A stretch of DNA of 34,081 bases from Clostridia bacterium. Its GTDB lineage: Bacteria; Bacillota; Clostridia; Oscillospirales; Acutalibacteraceae. Made by a program: the position numbers and the translations under genes. The stretch lies in NCBI GenBank assembly GCA_017410195.1, contig JAFQRF010000061.1, forward strand, positions 1 through 34,081, in the 5' to 3' direction. Shown piece after piece: positions 16,166 to 23,549 of the stretch. Numbering within the stretch: position 1 is the stretch's first letter; the number at the start of each line of letters is the position of its first letter. The notes beneath the pieces are model-generated. The model was not told the DNA's origin. It searched no databases and was given only the letters and a program-made list of their open reading frames with translations.

Positions 16166-16774
16166 GTGTCGACCAAGGTATCGCCAACCAAAGGCAATCT
16201 TATGAAAATCAAAAAATCGCTGGAGCTTGCCAAGGTCGGCTACGAGCTGCTCGACCGCAAGCGCAATATCCTTATCCGTGAAACAATGAACATGATTGAA
16301 AGCGCAAAGGATATCCGTCAGCGCATAAATGAGAGCTACCGTCTTGCTTACGAAGCTCTCGAAAAAGCAAACATGAGCATGGGCGTTGTTGACGATTTTG
16401 CGGCATTTGTACCCGTCGAAAACGGTCTTTCCGTATCATCAAGAAGTGTCATGGGCGTCGAAATTCCGACGGTTACTCTTGAAGCGGAGAAAATCGATAA
16501 CTATTACGGCTTCAAGCGCACCACCGCAAAGCTTGATGAGGCGTACAAGCTCTTCAACGATGCAAAAATTCTGACGGCAGAGCTTGCCGAAACCGAAAAC
16601 AGCATTTACCGCCTCGCAACGGGTATCAAAAAGGCTCAGAAGCGGGCAAACGCACTCAAAAATATCGTTATCCCCCGCTTTGAGGAACAGGTCAAATCAA
16701 TCTCCTCCGCTCTTGATGAAAAGGAGAGAGAAGAATTCTCGAGGCTTAAGGTTATCAAGACTTATATAGAATAA
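16166..16774 (+). CDS. ntpD: V-type ATPase subunit D (central rotor shaft)
   Basis: A 202-residue coiled-coil protein that forms the rotor axle. The N-terminus STKVSPTKGNLMKIKKSLEL is the family signature, and the C-terminal helix RANALKNIVIPRFEEQVKSI is equally diagnostic. The start is GTG at 16166, preceded by AAGGAG (16152-16157) with 8-nt spacing; no ATG in frame gives this conserved N-terminus. It is the last gene of the operon. No clear terminator follows, and the next gene has its own promoter. Confidence 0.95.
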   Translation: MSTKVSPTKGNLMKIKKSLELAKVGYELLDRKRNILIRETMNMIESAKDIRQRINESYRLAYEALEKANMSMGVVDDFAAFVPVENGLSVSSRSVMGVEIPTVTLEAEKIDNYYGFKRTTAKLDEAYKLFNDAKILTAELAETENSIYRLATGIKKAQKRANALKNIVIPRFEEQVKSISSALDEKEREEFSRLKVIKTYIE

Positions 16775-16795
16775 ATAAAAATATTTCATCAAAAG

Positions 16796-16824
16796 TTGAC
16801 AGAACTGAAAAAAAGTGTTATTAT
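16796..16824 (+). promoter_or_regulatory. Strong promoter for the secreted zinc-finger gene
   Basis: TTGACA (16796-16801) and TATTAT (16819-16824) are spaced 17 bp, and TGT directly before the -10 makes it an extended -10 as well. The leader before the ATG at 16879 is about 48 nt. Confidence 0.8.
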
Positions 16825-16878
16825 GACCTATGAACTGTGCGAAGCACAAATTATATTTATCGAAAGGAACAATCCAAC

Positions 16879-17301
16879 ATGAAAAAGCTCACAGCAATTG
16901 TACTTGCTCTTGTTTTTGCTCTTTCGGCAGCAACAGTAGCATTTGCAGCAACATCAGTTTATGAATGCCCCGCTTGCGGCGCAATCGTAGAAGGCGAAAA
17001 AGAATTCAACACTCATCTTGAAAAAACATGCCCCGAAGTAGGCTCCGAAGGCAAGCTCAAGGAATGCCCCTATGAAGGCTGCGACGCTGCTTTCAAGATT
17101 CAGGCAGAATACGACAAGCACCTCGAAATCTGCTACTTCAAGCCCGAACCCTCAATCGCTGACAAGGTCTCTGATTTCATCGCAGGCATCGATTTCAAAG
17201 AAGTTTTCGGTAAAGTTACAGACTTCCTCGGCGGTATTGACTTCGCAGGCATCATCGAAAAGGTTGTCGGCTTCATCAGCGACGCTGTTGGCAATCTTTA
17301 A
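16879..17301 (+). CDS. Secreted small protein with two C2HC zinc fingers and 16-residue repeats
   Basis: The 140-residue precursor has a signal peptide (MKK, hydrophobic core 4-20, cleavage likely after AFA at 23). Two fingers follow with classical C2H2-type spacing: C30-x2-C33-x12-H46-x4-C51 and C63-x4-C68-x12-H81-x3-C85. The second also has the F and aromatic core positions of eukaryotic fingers (Cx3F, x5, Y, x2, H). The C-terminal 43 residues contain two 16-residue repeats, SDFIAGIDFKEVFGKV and TDFLGGIDFAGIIEKV, plus a partial third; these could be amphipathic helices. The start at 16879 follows AAAGGAAC; an upstream ATG at 16837 would spoil the signal peptide. The gene is monocistronic. 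Function is unknown. Confidence 0.75.
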   Translation: MKKLTAIVLALVFALSAATVAFAATSVYECPACGAIVEGEKEFNTHLEKTCPEVGSEGKLKECPYEGCDAAFKIQAEYDKHLEICYFKPEPSIADKVSDFIAGIDFKEVFGKVTDFLGGIDFAGIIEKVVGFISDAVGNL

Positions 17302-17318
17302 TTCTTATAATGCATCAG

Positions 17319-17347
17319 GGAGCAGTCCTCACGGGCTGCTCCTTTTT
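17319..17347 (+). terminator. Terminator of the secreted zinc-finger gene
   Basis: GGAGCAGTCC (17319-17328) pairs with GGGCTGCTCC (17333-17342) around a 4-nt loop, followed by TTTTT. It overlaps the 3' end of the convergent P-type ATPase gene. No T-tract serves the minus strand. Confidence 0.85.
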
Positions 17348-19962
17348 CTTATATAAAACATTTTTCCGATTTCGCCCGTTATCAACGGTACAAGCGAAAG
17401 CCCGATAACAATTGCCCATTGAATTGCGTTGAGCGCAACAACACCGAAAATCTCCGCAAGCTGCGGAATGACCACAACCGCTGCCTGAACAAGCGAACAG
17501 ACTGCAACCGCAAGGTTCATCATTCTGTTACCGAAAACTCCTGCTTTATAAAGCGTAACGGAAGAACGGGTATTGACCGCATGCATTATTTCGCAAAAGC
17601 TGAGGGTGCAGAATGCCATTGTTCTGCCGAGCGCCGTTGAATTCTCCGTTCCGAACATGAGACTTCCCATGAGATAGGCAAGAATCGTGAGCGTTCCGAC
17701 GAGCATTCCTTCAAGCGAAATATCAATCCACAGACCGTCCGAGAAAAAACCCTTTTTGGGTGAAATCGGCGGTCTTTTCATTATATCTTTTTCTGTTTTC
17801 TCCGTTCCGAGTGCCATTGCAGGCAGAGAATCCGTAACAAGATTGACCCAGAGAAGCTGAATGGGTATCAGCGGCGGTGCAAGCCCGAGAAGAGATGCCG
17901 CAAAAACAGCCAGGATTTCGCCGATATTTGTGCCGAGCAGAAAATGCACGGCTTTTTTTATGTTGTCAAATATACCTCTGCCTTGCTCAACCGCCTTGAC
18001 TATAGTTGCAAAGTTGTCATCGGTCAGAATCATATCTGCCGCATTTTTTGCAACGTCCGTTCCGCCCTTGCCCATTGCGCATCCGATATCCGCCGCCTTC
18101 AGCGCAGGTGCATCGTTGACTCCGTCGCCCGTCATTGCAACTATCTCTCCCCTTGCTCTGAATGCCTTGACGATTCTCACCTTATGCTCGGGGCTGACGC
18201 GGGCAAACACCCTGCAATTTCTGACTTCCTGCGCAAGCTTTTCATCGTTCATCAGGTCAAGCTCGTTTCCCGTAACGGCACGGAAGCCGTCCTCGAGTAT
18301 ACCGAGCTTTTTTGCTACGGCGCAGGCGGTAACAATATGGTCGCCCGTAATCATAACGGGAATTATCCCCGCCTTTTTGCACGTTGCAACCGCCCGTGCC
18401 GCCTCGGGTCTGGGAGGGTCAGTCATACCGATAAGCCCTGCAAAAACCAGTTTGTTTTCAACGTTATCAGATTCCCCTGAAGATGCTCTGTAAGCAACAG
18501 CAATAACCCTGAGCGCGTCCTGCGCCATCTGCTCATTCTGCAGGAGTATTCTTCTTCTCATGCTCTGAGTCATTTCCGTTATGCTTCCGTTTACCGCTGC
18601 ACGTACGCAAAGGGGCAGAACAACATCGGGGGCGCCTTTAACAATCAACCGTGTTTCGCTGCGAAAACGGTTGACCGTTGACATCATTTTTCTCTCGCTC
18701 GAAAACGGGTTTTCGTGCAGTCTCGGAAAATCATTATCAAATGAGAAAACTTTTTCTCCGATATCATATGCGGCGGAAATGATTGCGGTTTCGGTCGGGT
18801 CGCCGCTGAAGGTGACTGTTTTCCCTTTTCGTGCGGAGCGTGAATTGTTGCAAAGTGCGCCCATAATCAGAACTGCTCTTCCGTCATCACTCTCAGCGGA
18901 TATTTCTCCCGAAGCATTTCTGATTTGAGTGACCGTCATTTTATTCTGCGTGAGTGTACCCGTTTTGTCCGAGCAGATGACCGTTGCCGCACCGAGAGTT
19001 TCAACCGCAGGCAGATGACGGATGATTGCATTGCTCTTTGCCATACGCTGAACGCCCATTGAAAGAACTATCGTCACAATCGCAGGCAGGCCCTCGGGAA
19101 TTGCGGCAACCGCAAGGCTGACGGAGAGCATAAACGACGGCAGAATCCCCGTTTTTCTTATGATTCCCAGAACGAAAACAACTGCACATATTGCCAGCGC
19201 ACCCACTCCGAGTGCCTTGCCGATTTTGCCGAGCCTTTGCTGCAGCGGCGTCTGCGGTGCTTCCTCGCTTGCAAGCAGGTGAGCGATTTTGCCGACCTCG
19301 GTAGCCATTCCAGTTTCCGTCACAATCGCCTTGCAATTACCCGCAATAACTGTTGTTGAGGAAAAAATCATGTTTTTGCGCTCTGCAAGAGGACAATTTT
19401 CGGGATACATCGTTTCGGAATATTTTTCGCACGGCTCGGATTCTCCTGTCAGCGCACTTTCCTGAACCTTCAGTCTGTTCGCAGAAATAAGCCTTGCATC
19501 GGCAGGAATCATATCTCCGCTTTCGAGAAGAATAAGGTCACCCGGAACAAGCTGAGCAGCGGAGATTTTTTTCGTTTTGCCCGAACGGATGACACTTGCG
19601 GTCGGTGCGGACATTTTTTTGAGCGCCTCAATCGCCTTCTCTGCTCTCTGCTCCTGAAAAACACCGATTGCGGCGTTGAGAACGACAATTGCCAGAATCA
19701 CAATCGGTTCAACAAAATCTCCGCTGCCCTCAATCATGCTTGTGAGAAACGAAATTATGCATGCTATGAATAAGATAATCACGCAAAAATCCGCAAACTG
19801 AGCAAAAAATCTGCGCAAAAGCGATGTTTTTTTCTTTCCCTCCAGTCTGTTTTCACCGCATTTTTCAAGCTTTTTCCGTGCAGCTGAGTCGCTTAGCCCC
19901 TGAACGGTGTCACTTTTGAGTTCTTCAGCGGTCTGAATTGATGTTTTGGTGTGCCAGAGCAT
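17329..19962 (-). CDS. P-type Ca2+-transporting ATPase (type IIA, SERCA-like)
   Basis: The 877-residue pump starts at 19962 behind GGGAGGA; the 14 upstream codons are rejected. Landmarks: TGES at 172-175 (dephosphorylation), phosphorylated D332 in CSDKTGTLTQ, KGAPD nucleotide-site segment, and TGDGVND at about 611-617. Ion-site residues known from SERCA are all present: E290 in PEGL (M4), N679 and E682 in GTNIGEI (M5), N707, T710 and D711 in WVNLVTD (M6), and E791 in LSFCEIMHAVN (M8). This suggests two Ca2+ sites, unlike single-site PMCA-type pumps. It probably exports Ca2+ from the cytoplasm. Mn2+ transport cannot be excluded. It stands alone on the minus strand, downstream of the abrB-like gene and its terminator. 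Confidence 0.92.
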   Translation of the reverse strand: MLWHTKTSIQTAEELKSDTVQGLSDSAARKKLEKCGENRLEGKKKTSLLRRFFAQFADFCVIILFIACIISFLTSMIEGSGDFVEPIVILAIVVLNAAIGVFQEQRAEKAIEALKKMSAPTASVIRSGKTKKISAAQLVPGDLILLESGDMIPADARLISANRLKVQESALTGESEPCEKYSETMYPENCPLAERKNMIFSSTTVIAGNCKAIVTETGMATEVGKIAHLLASEEAPQTPLQQRLGKIGKALGVGALAICAVVFVLGIIRKTGILPSFMLSVSLAVAAIPEGLPAIVTIVLSMGVQRMAKSNAIIRHLPAVETLGAATVICSDKTGTLTQNKMTVTQIRNASGEISAESDDGRAVLIMGALCNNSRSARKGKTVTFSGDPTETAIISAAYDIGEKVFSFDNDFPRLHENPFSSERKMMSTVNRFRSETRLIVKGAPDVVLPLCVRAAVNGSITEMTQSMRRRILLQNEQMAQDALRVIAVAYRASSGESDNVENKLVFAGLIGMTDPPRPEAARAVATCKKAGIIPVMITGDHIVTACAVAKKLGILEDGFRAVTGNELDLMNDEKLAQEVRNCRVFARVSPEHKVRIVKAFRARGEIVAMTGDGVNDAPALKAADIGCAMGKGGTDVAKNAADMILTDDNFATIVKAVEQGRGIFDNIKKAVHFLLGTNIGEILAVFAASLLGLAPPLIPIQLLWVNLVTDSLPAMALGTEKTEKDIMKRPPISPKKGFFSDGLWIDISLEGMLVGTLTILAYLMGSLMFGTENSTALGRTMAFCTLSFCEIMHAVNTRSSVTLYKAGVFGNRMMNLAVAVCSLVQAAVVVIPQLAEIFGVVALNAIQWAIVIGLSLVPLITGEIGKMFYIRKRSSP

Positions 19963-20032
19963 TTTATTCCTCCCTGTTTGTGAGCATTTATGCAAATTCT
20001 TCAACCGTTAATCATATATATTCACATGGGGA

Positions 20033-20066
20033 TAAAAAAATCCCCGAACAACCGAAGTTGTTCGGG
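20033..20066 (-). terminator. Terminator of the AbrB-like gene
   Basis: A perfect 10-bp stem (CCCGAACAAC at 20043-20052 with GTTGTTCGGG at 20057-20066, loop of 4) is followed on the minus strand by GGATTTTTTT. It separates the AbrB-like gene from the P-type ATPase. Confidence 0.9.
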
Positions 20067-20076
20067 AATATATGCT

Positions 20077-20319
20077 TTATTCGGCTTTGAGCTTTTCAAG
20101 GCAGCTTGTGCAAATAAACTTACCTTCAAACTCGTGAAGCTCGGATTCTGCTTTGCAGAAAATACAATTGCTGACTGCTTTTTTGACTATTATCTGCTTT
20201 CCGTCAGAGAACAGCTCAACTGCGCTTCCCTGCTCAACAATGCCAAGCTCTTTTCTGATTTGCATGGGAATAACAATTCTGCCCACACTGTCAATCTCAC
20301 GAATAAATCCTGCAAACAT
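20077..20319 (-). CDS. AbrB/SpoVT-type regulator with C-terminal zinc ribbon
   Basis: This 80-residue protein has an N-terminal AbrB swapped-hairpin DNA-binding domain (about 3-48): IREIDSVGRIVIPMQIRKEL and then the AVELFSDGKQIIVKK strands. The last 30 residues hold C52-x2-C55 and C70-x2-C73, a small zinc-ribbon-like pair. AbrB-family transition-state regulators usually repress stationary-phase or sporulation genes as tetramers. The start is supported by GGAGGTAG on the minus strand. The promoter (20367-20395) contains an inverted repeat at its -35, which fits autoregulation. Targets are not shown. Confidence 0.88.
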   Translation of the reverse strand: MFAGFIREIDSVGRIVIPMQIRKELGIVEQGSAVELFSDGKQIIVKKAVSNCIFCKAESELHEFEGKFICTSCLEKLKAE

Positions 20320-20366
20320 TATTTTCTACCTCCATATGGGGGTAATCCCCGTTAAATTTCAATCTT

Positions 20367-20395
20367 TTTATACCATATTTTGACATTTTTGTCAA
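20367..20395 (-). promoter_or_regulatory. Promoter of the AbrB-like gene
   Basis: On the minus strand TTGACA (20395-20390) and TATAAA (20372-20367) are spaced exactly 17 bp, about 45 nt before the ATG at 20319. Confidence 0.8.
20380..20395. promoter_or_regulatory. Inverted repeat over the -35, candidate operator
   Basis: TTGACA-TTTT-TGTCAA is a perfect 6+6 inverted repeat that includes the -35 box of the AbrB-like gene. A protein bound here would block RNA polymerase. AbrB-type proteins bind AT-rich, loosely defined sites, so self-binding is possible but unproven. Confidence 0.45.
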
Positions 20396-20472
20396 TAGAA
20401 AAAGGAAATTTTTGTAAAATTAATTCTTAACGGCTGTTATTCTGACAATCTTTGAAATTCGGAGGCGAATCA

Positions 20473-21069
20473 ATGATAAATTACATCTGGTCGGCAATGA
20501 TAATTTTTTCTGTCATCACCGCCTTTTTTACGGGATCAACCGATGCTCTGACCTCGGCAATCATTTCAAGCGCATCGGATGCTGTTTCGCTCTGCATACG
20601 CCTCGGCGGAACAATCTGCCTTTGGGGCGGACTTATGGAAATTGCAGAGAAATCAGGGCTTACGGGTGCGGTATGCAGGCTTCTTTCTCCGTTTCTGAAA
20701 ATTATTTTTCCCAAAATGAATATGAAAGGCGCAACGGCAAAGGCGATATCAATGAATGTTACGGCAAATCTTCTAGGTCTGGGCAACGCTGCAACGCCGC
20801 TCGGTCTTGAGGCAATGAAACGGCTTCAGTCCGAAAACTCTTCAAAGGATAAAGCAAGCAGCGACATGATAAAATTCGTCGTTATGAATTCCGCAGCTTT
20901 TCATCTGATTCCCACAACGGTTGCGGCAATGCGGCAGGATTACGGCAGCAAAAATCCGTTTGACATTATGCCTGCCTCGTGGGTTTCTTCGGCGTTTGCG
21001 CTTGTTGTCGGGCTGACAGCAGCAACCGTCATCATCAGGATTTCGGAGGTCATTAAATGGAAAAAATAA
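20473..21069 (+). CDS. spmA: Spore maturation protein A
   Basis: A 198-residue membrane protein of the SpmA/nucleoside-recognition (Gate) family with about four to five hydrophobic helices. Characteristic stretches are ISMNVTANLLGLGNAATPLGLEAMK and FVVMNSAAFHLIPTTVAAMR. In Bacillus, SpmA and SpmB together affect spore core dehydration and heat resistance. The ATG at 20473 follows GGAGG (20461-20465); an in-frame TTG at 20452 is rejected because it lies before that site. It overlaps spmB by 13 nt. No clear sporulation-sigma promoter was recognised upstream. Confidence 0.93.
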   Translation: MINYIWSAMIIFSVITAFFTGSTDALTSAIISSASDAVSLCIRLGGTICLWGGLMEIAEKSGLTGAVCRLLSPFLKIIFPKMNMKGATAKAISMNVTANLLGLGNAATPLGLEAMKRLQSENSSKDKASSDMIKFVVMNSAAFHLIPTTVAAMRQDYGSKNPFDIMPASWVSSAFALVVGLTAATVIIRISEVIKWKK

Positions 21070-21578
21070 CATCTTACATATTGCCTGTTATCACCGCCGT
21101 AATTGTTATTTTCGGATTCGCAAAAGGTCTGAAGGTTTTCGACTGCTTTGTCACCGGAGCATCAAGAGGGCTGCAATCTGCGGTAAAATTGCTGCCGCCG
21201 CTGATGGGTCTCGTTGTCGGAGTGACAATGCTCAGACAATCGGGTGCGCTTGAAGTGATAACAAAAATGCTCTTGCCGCTTGCAAAACTCACGGGCATAC
21301 CTTCCGACGTTTTGCCGCTGACGGTTTTAAGCCCGATATCAGGCAGCGGTTCGCTGACAATGTTTGAGCAGATTCTCAAAAATTTCGGTCCGGATTCGGT
21401 TGAAGGCAGGGTTGCTTCGGTCATAATGGGGTCAACCGAAACAACCTTCTATGCCGTGACAGTCTACTACGGCTCGGTCGGTATCAGAAAAAGCGGATGC
21501 ACCGTGCCTGCCGCACTTCTTGCCGACATGACAAGCTTTATTGTTTCGGCGATGAGTGTAAGTGTTTTTGATATTTAA
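21057..21578 (+). CDS. spmB: Spore maturation protein B
   Basis: This 173-residue partner of SpmA has about four to five membrane helices and the same Gate fold. Diagnostic motifs are LPPLMGLVVGVTMLRQSGA, SPISGSGSLTMFEQIL and MGSTETTFYAVTVYYGSVGI. The 13-nt overlap with spmA implies coupled translation. The pair is evidence that the organism forms, or descends from formers of, endospores. Confidence 0.93.
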   Translation: MEKITSYILPVITAVIVIFGFAKGLKVFDCFVTGASRGLQSAVKLLPPLMGLVVGVTMLRQSGALEVITKMLLPLAKLTGIPSDVLPLTVLSPISGSGSLTMFEQILKNFGPDSVEGRVASVIMGSTETTFYAVTVYYGSVGIRKSGCTVPAALLADMTSFIVSAMSVSVFDI

Positions 21579-21597
21579 TTGTATTGTAACTTTTTTG

Positions 21598-21626
21598 TTG
21601 AAAATTTTTGAGTTCCATGTTATATT
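21598..21626 (+). promoter_or_regulatory. Promoter of the patatin-like phospholipase gene
   Basis: TTGAAA (21598-21603) and TATATT (21621-21626) are separated by 17 bp, about 50 nt before the ATG at 21682. Confidence 0.65.
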
Positions 21627-21681
21627 GTCTGTGTATGCGGCATTTTTGCATATTTAAAATAAATATAAGGTGGACATTGAT

Positions 21682-22530
21682 ATGATAGGAATTATTGATG
21701 TCGGCGGCGGCATGAGAGGCATTTATACGAGCGGTCTTTTCGATTATCTGATGGATAAGGGCATATCGTTCAAATATTACCTCGGGGTTTCCTCCGGCAG
21801 CGCAAACCTGATTGCCTATGCGGCGGGTCAGAGAGGGAGAACGTACAGATTTTATACCGAAGATGCATTTGACAAAAAATTCATGGGTATCGGAGCATAT
21901 TTCAGAACCGGAATGATAATGAATCTTGACAAGATTTTTGAAAATCCGCTCAGCGGCGATAATGTGCCCGATTTCAACGAGTTTGTGAATGCGGATTTCA
22001 GATTCACGGCGGTTTCAACGCATATGAAATCACTCGAGCCTGCCTATTTTACCAAAGAGGATTTGAAGCACAACAATTTTTCCGCTCTCAAAGCGGCGGC
22101 AGCAATGCCCGTAGCGTGCAGAAGACCCGTTAAATTTAACGGCGAGCTTTATTTTGACGGCGGACTCTCAGACCCGATTCCCTATCAAAAAGCATTTGAC
22201 GACGGGTGCGACAAGGTTATAGTCTGCATCACGAAACCGGAACATGAGCGCAAAGACATTCTTCCGTGGTACATAGTAAAGCCTTTGCTTATAAAGTATC
22301 CTCACGTTGCGGATTCCGTGCTTGACCTTCACACCAAATATAACGAAGGCGTTGACGGCGCACTCAGACTCCGGGAGGAGGGCAAGGTTCTTGTTGTCGC
22401 TCCCGAAGAATGCTTCGGAATAAACACAATCACAAGAGAGCTTGACGGGCTCAACAAGCTCTATCAGCTCGGCTACAAGGACGGCAGAAAAATTGAGGAA
22501 TTCCTCATTGCAAACGAACAGTATATTTAA
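21682..22530 (+). CDS. Patatin-like phospholipase
   Basis: A 282-residue serine acyl-hydrolase with the Ser-Asp dyad of patatins. It has the oxyanion loop DVGGGMRGIYTSG (6-18), nucleophile S37 in GVSSGS, and D159 in FDGGLSDPIP. It resembles the bacterial YjjU/RssA-like group and acts on lipids or acyl esters in the cytoplasm; it has no signal peptide. The ATG at 21682 is 8 nt after AAGGTGG. A GTG at 21670 would add four residues but overlaps the ribosome binding site. It has its own promoter and terminator, so it is monocistronic. The physiological substrate is unknown. Confidence 0.9.
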   Translation: MIGIIDVGGGMRGIYTSGLFDYLMDKGISFKYYLGVSSGSANLIAYAAGQRGRTYRFYTEDAFDKKFMGIGAYFRTGMIMNLDKIFENPLSGDNVPDFNEFVNADFRFTAVSTHMKSLEPAYFTKEDLKHNNFSALKAAAAMPVACRRPVKFNGELYFDGGLSDPIPYQKAFDDGCDKVIVCITKPEHERKDILPWYIVKPLLIKYPHVADSVLDLHTKYNEGVDGALRLREEGKVLVVAPEECFGINTITRELDGLNKLYQLGYKDGRKIEEFLIANEQYI

Positions 22531-22534
22531 GCGG

Positions 22535-22567
22535 TAAAGGGCAGTTTTTTTCTGTCCTTTATTTTTT
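22535..22567 (+). terminator. Terminator of the patatin-like gene
   Basis: TAAAGGGCAG (22535-22544) pairs with CTGTCCTTTA (22552-22561) with one wobble and a 7-nt T-rich loop, followed by TTTTTT. Confidence 0.8.
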
Positions 22568-22595
22568 CTTAATAAATTCTTAGAGATTTACCCTG

Positions 22596-22624
22596 TTTAA
22601 AATTAGAAATTAAAGGTCTATAAT
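22596..22624 (+). promoter_or_regulatory. Promoter of the 34-residue lipoprotein gene
   Basis: A consensus TATAAT (22619-22624) follows a weak TTTAAA (22596-22601) at 17 bp. The -10 sits in GTCT-ATAATAC-AGAC (22616-22630), a 4+7+4 inverted repeat that might be an operator or chance. Confidence 0.55.
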
Positions 22625-22664
22625 ACAGACATAAGTTAAAACAAAAACACAGGGGGACATTAAA

Positions 22665-22769
22665 ATGATGCTTTTCAAATTCTTTACGGTTGTTATTCTC
22701 GCACTTACACTTGCGGCTTGCGTGCTTTCGGGTCAGGAGGCTCCTGATACCGAAGAAGAAGCGGCATAA
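22665..22769 (+). CDS. Tiny lipoprotein, 34 residues
   Basis: The frame reads MMLFKFFTVVILALTLAAC, then 15 more residues ending in an acidic DTEEEAA tail. LAAC is a good lipobox, so the mature product would be an acylated peptide of about 16 residues on the outer face of the membrane. AGGGGGA (22651-22657) sits 7 nt before the ATG. The gene has its own -10 (22619-22624) and terminator (22786-22820). This compact, self-contained unit supports a real expressed gene although it is too short for routine gene calls. It resembles small entericidin-like or orphan lipoproteins only in size. It lies directly before a two-component system. Function unknown. Confidence 0.7.
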   Translation: MMLFKFFTVVILALTLAACVLSGQEAPDTEEEAA

Positions 22770-22785
22770 AAAATCTGTCTCATAG

Positions 22786-22820
22786 GGGGCTGTCTTAACA
22801 TGACAGCTCCTTTTTCTTTT
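22786..22820 (+). terminator. Terminator of the tiny lipoprotein gene
   Basis: GGGGCTGTC (22786-22794) pairs with GACAGCTCC (22802-22810; one G-T wobble), 7-nt loop, then TTTTTCTTTT. The end of its T-tract is also the first base of the next promoter. Confidence 0.85.
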
Positions 22821-22848
22821 TGACACACGGATTACACACGGGTATAAT
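22820..22848 (+). promoter_or_regulatory. Perfect consensus promoter of the two-component operon
   Basis: TTGACA (22820-22825) and TATAAT (22843-22848) with exactly 17 bp between them: a full sigma-A consensus. The start site would be about 20 nt before the response-regulator ATG. Confidence 0.9.
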
Positions 22849-22876
22849 ATAATCAAGCCGAAAGGAGGCGGTTGGG

Positions 22877-23545
22877 ATGTATAAAATTCTGTTTGCCGAC
22901 GACGAAACAAAAATAAGGGAAACGGTCAAAGACTATATGACCGCAAAAGGACTTGATGTCATCCTTGCCGAGAACGGCAAAAGAGCCGTTGAATATGCCG
23001 AAAACGGAGAATTCGACCTGATAATTCTTGACGTTATGATGCCCGTCAGAAACGGGCTTGATGCTTGCAGAGAAATACGCAGCTTTTGCAGCACCCCGAT
23101 AATTTTTCTCTCCGCTCTCGGCGAAGAGCATGACCTTCTCGGTGGCTACGGCAGCGGAGCGGATGACTATATCGTGAAGCCTTTTCCGCTTTCGGTGCTT
23201 TATCAGAAATGCGTTGCAACAATAACACGCAGCAAGGGTCTTGACCGCAAAAACAGACTTACTGTTTCAGGAATTACACTTGATAAGAACACAATGAAAA
23301 TTCACGCAGACGGCAGGAAAATAACCCTTGCAAGCAAGGATTTTCAGCTTCTCGAATATCTGATGATTAACAAAAACACCGTGCTGAGCCGAAGCCTTAT
23401 TCTCAGCAGGATATGGGGCTATGATTTTGAGGGTGACGACAGAGTTGTTGATACCCACATCAAAATCATCCGCAAGGCACTCGGCAAAAACGCCGCCTGC
23501 ATCAAAACGGTTATCGGCTCGGGCTATTGCTTTGAGGAGGTGTGA
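22877..23545 (+). CDS. OmpR-family response regulator
   Basis: A 222-residue DNA-binding response regulator. The receiver domain (1-115) has the acidic pocket D8/D9, phospho-acceptor D52 in LIILDVMMP, S79 in FLSAL, and K101 in DDYIVKPF. The C-terminal winged helix (about 128-222) has the OmpR pattern ITLASKDFQLLEYLM, LSRIWGYDFEGDDRVVDTHI and IKTVIGSGYCFE. GGAGG (22864-22868) precedes the ATG. The histidine kinase gene starts 4 nt after its stop, so the two form a cognate pair. Confidence 0.95.
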   Translation: MYKILFADDETKIRETVKDYMTAKGLDVILAENGKRAVEYAENGEFDLIILDVMMPVRNGLDACREIRSFCSTPIIFLSALGEEHDLLGGYGSGADDYIVKPFPLSVLYQKCVATITRSKGLDRKNRLTVSGITLDKNTMKIHADGRKITLASKDFQLLEYLMINKNTVLSRSLILSRIWGYDFEGDDRVVDTHIKIIRKALGKNAACIKTVIGSGYCFEEV

Positions 23546-23549
23546 ATAA

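Noticed and set aside
17861-18493. 210-codon plus-strand frame inside the Ca2+ ATPase
   Set aside because: It is antisense to core P-type ATPase motifs and has no start signals.
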